Positions 15,089-18,981 of a stretch of 18,981 nt of DNA are shown piece after piece; the first letter of the stretch is position 1, and the number at the start of each line of letters is the position of its first letter. The stretch is from Peptoniphilaceae bacterium. GTDB taxonomy: Bacteria; Bacillota; Clostridia; Tissierellales; Peptoniphilaceae. A model generated the notes under the pieces. The model ran no database searches. It saw only the letters and a program-made list of their open reading frames with translations, and was not told the origin of the DNA. Made by a program: the position numbers and the translations under genes. The stretch spans positions 1 to 18,981 of the forward strand of contig CAJUSY010000011.1 in the NCBI GenBank assembly GCA_910589545.1, written 5' to 3'.

Positions 15089-16802
15089 TTAGATTATTCT
15101 TGTACCTATCTACAAGCTCCATTATACTATCTTCAATTTCTCTTAAAAAGTCTTCTTTATCTACTTCACCAGAGTTAATCTTTGCAAGTTTCATTTCCCA
15201 TTCAGATGTTGTTTCTGCTGACTTAAACTTATCCTCTACAATTGATACAAGCCTATTGCCTTTTTCAGTTACAAGTAAGTTTTTCTTATCTCTTCTTATA
15301 AGATCCTTATGGATAAGATTTTCAATAATTCCTGCTCTTGTAGCTGGTGTTCCTAAGCCTTTCCTTTCTACTTCTATATCTTTATCCAAGGATTCTACTC
15401 CTGCACTCTCCATAGCCTTTAAAAGTGTATCTTCATTATAATGACTTGGGGCTTTGGTGAATTTCTCCGATATATTTTTAGAAGTTAGCTTAATTTTATC
15501 TCCAGTCTTTATATCTGGTAATTCATTTTTTTGTTTTTCTTTTCCATAGCTCTTTAGATACTTGGTATAACCTTCATCGATTATAGTCTTGCCACTTGCA
15601 TTGAAGTTAAATTTATCATATTCATATCTGATTTTTCTACTAGATTCCTTTAAGTTATCCGAACATGAAGCAAGTAATTTATCCTTAATTAGATTATAGA
15701 TTTTACTTTCTTTATCAGTTAAATCTTTGGCTTTTCCAATACCTGATATAGTAGGAATAATTGCATAGTGGTCTGTAACTTTAGATGAATTAAAAATAGA
15801 CTTAAAGTTTGATTCATTGATTTTAAAATCTTCTTCAAGTCCTTCCAATAATTCTTTCATAGTAGTAACCATATCATCGGTTAAATACCTACTATCTGTT
15901 CTTGGGTATGTGATTAGCTTTTTTTCATACAAAGCTTGTGCCAGGTTTAAAGTGTCATTTGCTGAATATCCAAAATATTTATTTGCTTCTCTTTGTAAGG
16001 TCGTGAGATCATAAGGCTTATCTGGTTTTGTGCTTATTTCTTTATCTTCTACCTCTGTAATAACTATTTCATCTTCTAGCAGATTTAATAGTTGCTCTGC
16101 AACTTCAATTCTATCAATCCTATCCGATACAAGTTTCAATCCTTTATAAGATAGATCAACTGTATAATATTTTTTCTTCTTAAATAGGTTTATTTCACTA
16201 TCCCTTTTAGCTATTAAATATAGGGTTGGGGTTTGTACTCTACCAACAGAATATGTTTCCTTGTAAATGCAAGAATAAAGCCTACTTAAATTCATTCCTA
16301 CCAGCCAATCTGCAATAGCTCTTGCACTTGCCGATCTATATAAGTCTTCAAAGTTTTCCCCTTCTTTAAGATTTCTAAAGCCATCCTCAATAGCTTTGTT
16401 TTCCATTGAAGATATCCAAAGTCTTTTAATCTTCTTCTTACATTTAGCTTGATTATATACAAGTCTAAAAATAAGTTCTCCCTCTCTACCAGCATCACAA
16501 GCATTTATAACTGTGTCGATGTTCTTATCATTTAAAAGTTTTTTCAAAATTCCATATTGTTTTTTAGTGCTTTTAGATACTTCATAAATATATTCTTCTG
16601 GAATTATTGGAAGATTTTCTATTGACCATTTCTTCCATTTTTCATCGTGTCTTTCTGGACTTGCCATTTGAATTAAATGACCGACACACCATGAAACAAT
16701 GTATCCACCTCCCTCATAATATCCGTTTTTTCTTGTTCTTGCTCCAATTACTTTTGCAATTGTAACTGCTACACTAGGCTTTTCTGCTATTACTAACTTC
16801 AT
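15081..16802 (-). CDS. topB: DNA topoisomerase III (type IA)
   Basis: A 573-residue type IA topoisomerase that relaxes or decatenates DNA through single-strand passage. The N-terminal Toprim domain starts MKLVIAEKPS with catalytic E7 and has the acidic motif DAGREGE (103-109). The active site LITYPRTDSRYL carries catalytic Y299 and R301. Downstream are KAPSHYNEDTLLKAM and the GLGTPATRAGIIENLI motif of the family. It is shorter than chromosomal E. coli TopB (about 650 residues) and has no zinc-finger tail, as is common in conjugative-element copies, where it probably resolves transfer or replication intermediates. The start is ATG 16802 after GGAGG; an in-frame ATG at 16814 contains the ribosome binding site. 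It leads the operon topB-methyltransferase-helicase-SSB. A terminator-like hairpin and an AbiE-operator-like repeat lie just upstream. Confidence 0.95.
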   Translation of the reverse strand: MKLVIAEKPSVAVTIAKVIGARTRKNGYYEGGGYIVSWCVGHLIQMASPERHDEKWKKWSIENLPIIPEEYIYEVSKSTKKQYGILKKLLNDKNIDTVINACDAGREGELIFRLVYNQAKCKKKIKRLWISSMENKAIEDGFRNLKEGENFEDLYRSASARAIADWLVGMNLSRLYSCIYKETYSVGRVQTPTLYLIAKRDSEINLFKKKKYYTVDLSYKGLKLVSDRIDRIEVAEQLLNLLEDEIVITEVEDKEISTKPDKPYDLTTLQREANKYFGYSANDTLNLAQALYEKKLITYPRTDSRYLTDDMVTTMKELLEGLEEDFKINESNFKSIFNSSKVTDHYAIIPTISGIGKAKDLTDKESKIYNLIKDKLLASCSDNLKESSRKIRYEYDKFNFNASGKTIIDEGYTKYLKSYGKEKQKNELPDIKTGDKIKLTSKNISEKFTKAPSHYNEDTLLKAMESAGVESLDKDIEVERKGLGTPATRAGIIENLIHKDLIRRDKKNLLVTEKGNRLVSIVEDKFKSAETTSEWEMKLAKINSGEVDKEDFLREIEDSIMELVDRYKNNLNE

Positions 16803-16818
16803 TAATACCTCCATAAAT

Positions 16819-16849
16819 AAAAAAAGAGCGAAAGATTTCTCTCTCGCTC
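16819..16849 (-). terminator. Terminator-like hairpin directly before topB
   Basis: On the minus strand, GAGCGAGAGA pairs with TCTTTCGCTC (10-bp stem, one mismatch, loop GAAA) and is followed by seven T residues and ATTTA. It terminates the AbiE transcript in form, but only about five bases separate its tail from the topB ribosome binding site, leaving no room for a promoter in between. Transcription of topB must therefore pass through it, which suggests attenuation or deliberate partial read-through. Confidence 0.75.
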
Positions 16850-16855
16850 AAAGTT

Positions 16856-16890
16856 TTTCTCCCGAATATTATATTTTTTTCGGAAGAATT
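16856..16890 (-). promoter_or_regulatory. AbiE-operator-like repeat with -10 box upstream of topB
   Basis: Bases 16856-16870 (TTTCTCCCGAATATT) are identical to the left half of the abiE operator (18494-18508). The other half is degenerate (TTCGGAAGAA) but still pairs over ten positions with one mismatch. On the minus strand, TATAAT (16868-16873) occupies exactly the place that TACAAT holds in the abiE promoter. The -35 position is poor (AAATCG). It may be a weak, AbiEi-controlled promoter for the transfer operon. Confidence 0.45.
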
Positions 16891-16894
16891 CGAT

Positions 16895-17878
16895 TTACTT
16901 ATTAATTTCTTTTTCTATTTCTTGAAGAACTTTTATAATCTCTTCAAAGTTTGGATATTCTCCATATATCATTTCTGACATAGCCTTATAATCTTTTTCT
17001 ATTTCAGAAAATCGGTATTTTCTTGGGACTAATTTTAATCTACCATCTAATGCTTCTTCATACCTTGCCCACTTCCTAGGATAAAACTTCATTTTGAATT
17101 CAGTTACTTTCTTTAATAACTCCTTATCCTCTAAGGCTCTGTCTTTGAAATCTGAATTTGCTATTTTATATAAGTCATAAAAGTGTCTTGCATACCTATG
17201 TGGCATAGGAGAAGATTCTGGTCTATTTGCTTCGTGGTGTAAAATTGTTGCTTTTTCCCAAAAAGTTCTCTCTGCTGATACTGTTCTTATATTAGTTTTT
17301 TCTTTAAAAACATTTGGATAGGCTTCTCCAATTATTGGCAGGATTTCCACTTCAATTGCAGGTGTCCATGCTGCAAGACTTCCTATTTCGAGTCTTATAT
17401 TTTGTGTCAAATAATTAGATTCAAAGATTTTAGGATATTTACATAGAATTGTTTGTGGATCAAGAGTATCAATCATAAATTCAAAGTCCATGTCCTTGAA
17501 ATCTTGTTCTAATACTTTTAATAATTCATCTCTTAAAAAGATTTCAGTCTTTTCATTGACTTCTTTGTTGAATTTATCCTGTTTAGTATTTGATCTTTCT
17601 AACCAAGGTTCTTTTTCTTCGTAACCTAATACTCGCCAATCTAAGATTAGATCTATATCTTCAGAAAATCTTTCTATAAGTCCAAAGCATTTTGAAAGTG
17701 ATGTTCCTCCTTTAAAGGTAAAATATTCCCTCCATTTGTTTTCATTAAATAGATAATCTAAGATAAAAGTAACCCAATAGTCTTTTTCAATGACTGCTTC
17801 AGATATATTTTTCTTTCTGGCTGTATTTACTATTAAAACTCTTAAGTCTTCTTTGTCTTCTATATAAAACTTATTCAT
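16895..17878 (-). CDS. abiEii: AbiEii toxin, nucleotidyltransferase of type IV toxin-antitoxin system
   Basis: A 327-residue member of the AbiEii/MenT-like nucleotidyltransferase family, toxins that act on nucleotide or tRNA substrates and cause phage abortive infection or element maintenance. The nucleotidyltransferase signature is present: FKGGTSLSK (55-63) followed by ERFSEDIDL (69-77) with the two acidic residues D74 and D76. Further conserved-looking blocks are RLEIGSLAAWTPAIEVEI and SAERTFWEKATILHHE, then a basic C terminus. The start ATG 17878 lies behind GAGGG and overlaps the AbiEi stop by 8 bases, the usual antitoxin-first bicistron. The stop is followed by the topB leader. Catalytic residues appear intact, so the toxin is probably active. 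Confidence 0.92.
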   Translation of the reverse strand: MNKFYIEDKEDLRVLIVNTARKKNISEAVIEKDYWVTFILDYLFNENKWREYFTFKGGTSLSKCFGLIERFSEDIDLILDWRVLGYEEKEPWLERSNTKQDKFNKEVNEKTEIFLRDELLKVLEQDFKDMDFEFMIDTLDPQTILCKYPKIFESNYLTQNIRLEIGSLAAWTPAIEVEILPIIGEAYPNVFKEKTNIRTVSAERTFWEKATILHHEANRPESSPMPHRYARHFYDLYKIANSDFKDRALEDKELLKKVTEFKMKFYPRKWARYEEALDGRLKLVPRKYRFSEIEKDYKAMSEMIYGEYPNFEEIIKVLQEIEKEINK

Positions 17879-18482
17879 TTTTGCCCTCACAAATTTCCCT
17901 TATTACTTCATATACCCATGCAGGAACTGATTTTGATTCGTTCATTAAGTCTATTCTTTCTTTTTCACTTAAGTTTTCTCTTATTTTTTGTATAACTTCG
18001 CTTGTTATATTTTCTTTACCCAAAGACTTAATTGCTTGAATAACTGTTGCAGTCTTTAGGGACATATTAGCAATCTCTCCTGGATTTACTTTTTTAAATT
18101 CTAAAACCGTATCCCCAATTTTATATTCTTTATATCTTCCACTAGATATATATTTATAGTGAGTTGGAACTTGTGTTGAAAGTCCTAATAAGTTTAAGGC
18201 TGTACTATTATATGGTGCAATATTCCAATTGTATTTTCTTGCTATGGCAAGTGCTAACTCGTGAATTGATACTGCTTCGTACTCTCCGATTAATTCACTG
18301 TATATTGGATTATAATAGAATCCATTAATTACTCTTTTTATTTTATTTTCACTAACTAGTTGATTTAAAGTTCTACGAACAGTTTCATTTCCTGCTATAT
18401 CTAAGAAATCATTGTTTATAAAAACTTTTCTGCTATCAAAATCATTAATTCTATTTTTTATTTGATCTAAATAGGAATTCAT
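17871..18482 (-). CDS. abiEi: AbiEi antitoxin and autorepressor (DUF6088-like)
   Basis: A 203-residue antitoxin partner of AbiEii. Residues ~1-70 form a winged helix-turn-helix (VFINNDFLDIAGNETVRRTLNQL followed by the wing KIKRVINGFYYNP), and the rest is the antitoxin domain (HELALAIARKYNWNIAPYN, LNLLGLSTQVPTHYKYISSG). In characterised AbiE systems this protein neutralises the toxin and represses its own promoter by binding inverted repeats. A perfect 14-bp inverted repeat overlaps the promoter here, fitting that model. The chosen start is ATG 18482, preceded by AAGGTGG; the in-frame ATG at 18515 lies inside the operator and would be 5' of the ribosome binding site. It is placed between a transfer-region membrane protein and the topB operon. 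Confidence 0.9.
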   Translation of the reverse strand: MNSYLDQIKNRINDFDSRKVFINNDFLDIAGNETVRRTLNQLVSENKIKRVINGFYYNPIYSELIGEYEAVSIHELALAIARKYNWNIAPYNSTALNLLGLSTQVPTHYKYISSGRYKEYKIGDTVLEFKKVNPGEIANMSLKTATVIQAIKSLGKENITSEVIQKIRENLSEKERIDLMNESKSVPAWVYEVIREICEGKNE

Positions 18483-18493
18483 TTTGCACCACC

Positions 18494-18527
18494 TTTCTCC
18501 CGAATATTGTATCATATTCGGGAGAAA
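18494..18527. promoter_or_regulatory. AbiEi operator: perfect 14-bp inverted repeat
   Basis: Arms 18494-18507 and 18514-18527 (TTTCTCCCGAATAT and its complement) around a 6-base centre. The repeat covers the spacer and -10 box of the abiE promoter and reaches the start of the leader, an ideal site for autorepression. It is not followed by a T run, so it is not a terminator. Confidence 0.85.
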
Positions 18528-18534
18528 TAATCAA
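18506..18534 (-). promoter_or_regulatory. abiE promoter
   Basis: On the minus strand, -35 TTGATT (18529-18534), a 17-base spacer and -10 TACAAT (18506-18511), about 25 bases before the abiEi start codon. It lies within the inverted repeat operator. Confidence 0.8.
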
Positions 18535-18556
18535 TTTAGATTAAATTTTCATATCC

Positions 18557-18981
18557 TTATAATAGTTCATCGTCATCATCATCTAGTGATTCTTCATTAC
18601 TTTCTTCATTGTCAGATTCATCTTCTGACTCACTAATATAATCTTCATCATCTTCTTCAAAGTCTTCCAACATTTTATCTTCCTTAGCTTTAACTACCTT
18701 AAAATAATATCCTGCTCCTACTACTCCTCCAATTACAAGTGCAACAATTAGAAATGAACCTATCCCGCTTTTCTTTTCTTCTTTTACTGGAACAGTCTTA
18801 GGTTCTTCTTTTTTTACTTCTTCTTTCTTAGGCTCTTCAACCTTTATAGTATTTTTATCTTCTGATTCAATCATATTAAGTAGGTCTTGCTCTCCTACTT
18901 CTGTTAATAATCTTACATTATCTTGATTTGATGAGTGATCCACTATTAGGTGCATAGTTTTTCCACTTTTAGTTTGAAATG
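18557..18981 (-). CDS. DUF4366/CD1107-like membrane-anchored transfer protein, C-terminal part
   Basis: The reading frame is open to the window edge, so this is the last ~141 residues of a longer protein; the internal ATG at 18955 is probably not the start. Visible order: a small domain (KSGKTMHLIVDHSS, then NVRLLTEVGEQDLLNMI), a Glu/Lys/Pro-rich linker, one transmembrane helix (GSFLIVALVIGGVVGAGYYF), a short basic stop-transfer segment (KVVKAK), and a very acidic tail of Asp/Glu/Ser. This architecture matches the DUF4366/CD1107 family found in the transfer regions of Tn1549-like elements, where it is thought to be cell-envelope associated. The acidic tail would face the cytoplasm if the domain is outside. 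The gene is followed by the abiE promoter with no intrinsic terminator. Confidence 0.7.
   Translation of the reverse strand, partial: FQTKSGKTMHLIVDHSSNQDNVRLLTEVGEQDLLNMIESEDKNTIKVEEPKKEEVKKEEPKTVPVKEEKKSGIGSFLIVALVIGGVVGAGYYFKVVKAKEDKMLEDFEEDDEDYISESEDESDNEESNEESLDDDDDELL

Noticed and set aside
15100..15441. Plus-strand serine-rich open frame opposite topB
   Set aside because: Antisense shadow of the Glu/Lys-rich C-terminal part of topoisomerase; no start signal.
16298..16504. Alternate-frame minus-strand open frame inside topB
   Set aside because: Short, no Shine-Dalgarno, and the topoisomerase frame with its catalytic motifs covers it fully.
18494..18527. Inverted repeat as a transcription terminator for the DUF4366-like gene
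   Set aside because: The stem is AT-containing and followed by AGAAAGG, not a T run, on the minus strand; promoter boxes lie inside it, so an operator is the better reading.
18557..18660. Trinucleotide (ATC/TCA-rich) repeat as a CRISPR or microsatellite
   Set aside because: It is simply the coding sequence of the Asp/Glu/Ser-rich tail of the DUF4366-like protein. No CRISPR-type spaced repeats, tRNA or rRNA were recognised in the window.
18557..18955. Complete 132-residue protein starting at the ATG 18955
   Set aside because: The frame stays open upstream to the window edge with family-like sequence (TKSGKT) before that ATG, so the gene is treated as partial.

Overview
The window is AT-rich DNA whose coding style (strong GGAGG ribosome binding sites a few bases before ATG, tight or overlapping genes, A/T-rich third positions) fits a low-GC anaerobic Firmicute, plausibly Clostridia or Tissierellia (Peptoniphilaceae-like). 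The taxon is inferred from gene content and composition only. The stretch is the interior of an integrative and conjugative element of the broad Tn1549/CTn type. The integrase, the type IV secretion ATPases and both ends of the element lie outside the window.

Layout. Positions 1-3656 (minus strand) hold a cargo operon transcribed from a near-consensus promoter at 3696-3724: a TetR-family regulator, a Trep_Strep/MptD-type ECF S component, EcfT, a fused double-ATPase EcfA, and a MATE-family exporter cut by the window edge. A perfect TetR-type operator (3675-3692) overlaps the start of this transcript. Positions 3725-3948 form the divergent control region in front of the mobilization genes, with direct repeats, three inverted repeats and a terminator-like hairpin; it is the best oriT candidate. 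Positions 3949-5638 (plus strand) encode MobC and a MOBP-type relaxase.

From 18981 down to 5793 the minus strand carries transfer and DNA-processing genes in this order: a partial membrane-anchored DUF4366/CD1107-like protein, the AbiEi/AbiEii type IV toxin-antitoxin pair, topoisomerase III, a C5-cytosine DNA methyltransferase, a 2547-residue DarB-like ArdC_N/N6-methylase/helicase fusion, and an OB-fold SSB-like protein. The block ends at a UUCG-loop terminator that faces the relaxase operon.

How the parts fit. MobC and relaxase would nick and pilot the strand; SSB, topoisomerase and helicase would process it; the ArdC-like domain and the two methylase activities would protect the incoming DNA from restriction; AbiE would stabilise the element or block phage; the ECF/MATE cassette is host-benefit cargo.

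Most unusual points. (1) A TnpV-like reading frame with a good Shine-Dalgarno is nested out of frame inside the disordered linker of the giant helicase gene. (2) The helicase and SSB-like proteins share an ungapped 28-residue C-terminal tail, and the relaxase also ends in a K-x-x-ER-like sequence. (3) The AbiE promoter operator has a partial copy, including an aligned -10 box, in front of the topoisomerase-led transfer operon. (4) Terminator-like hairpins stand before the first gene of both transfer operons.
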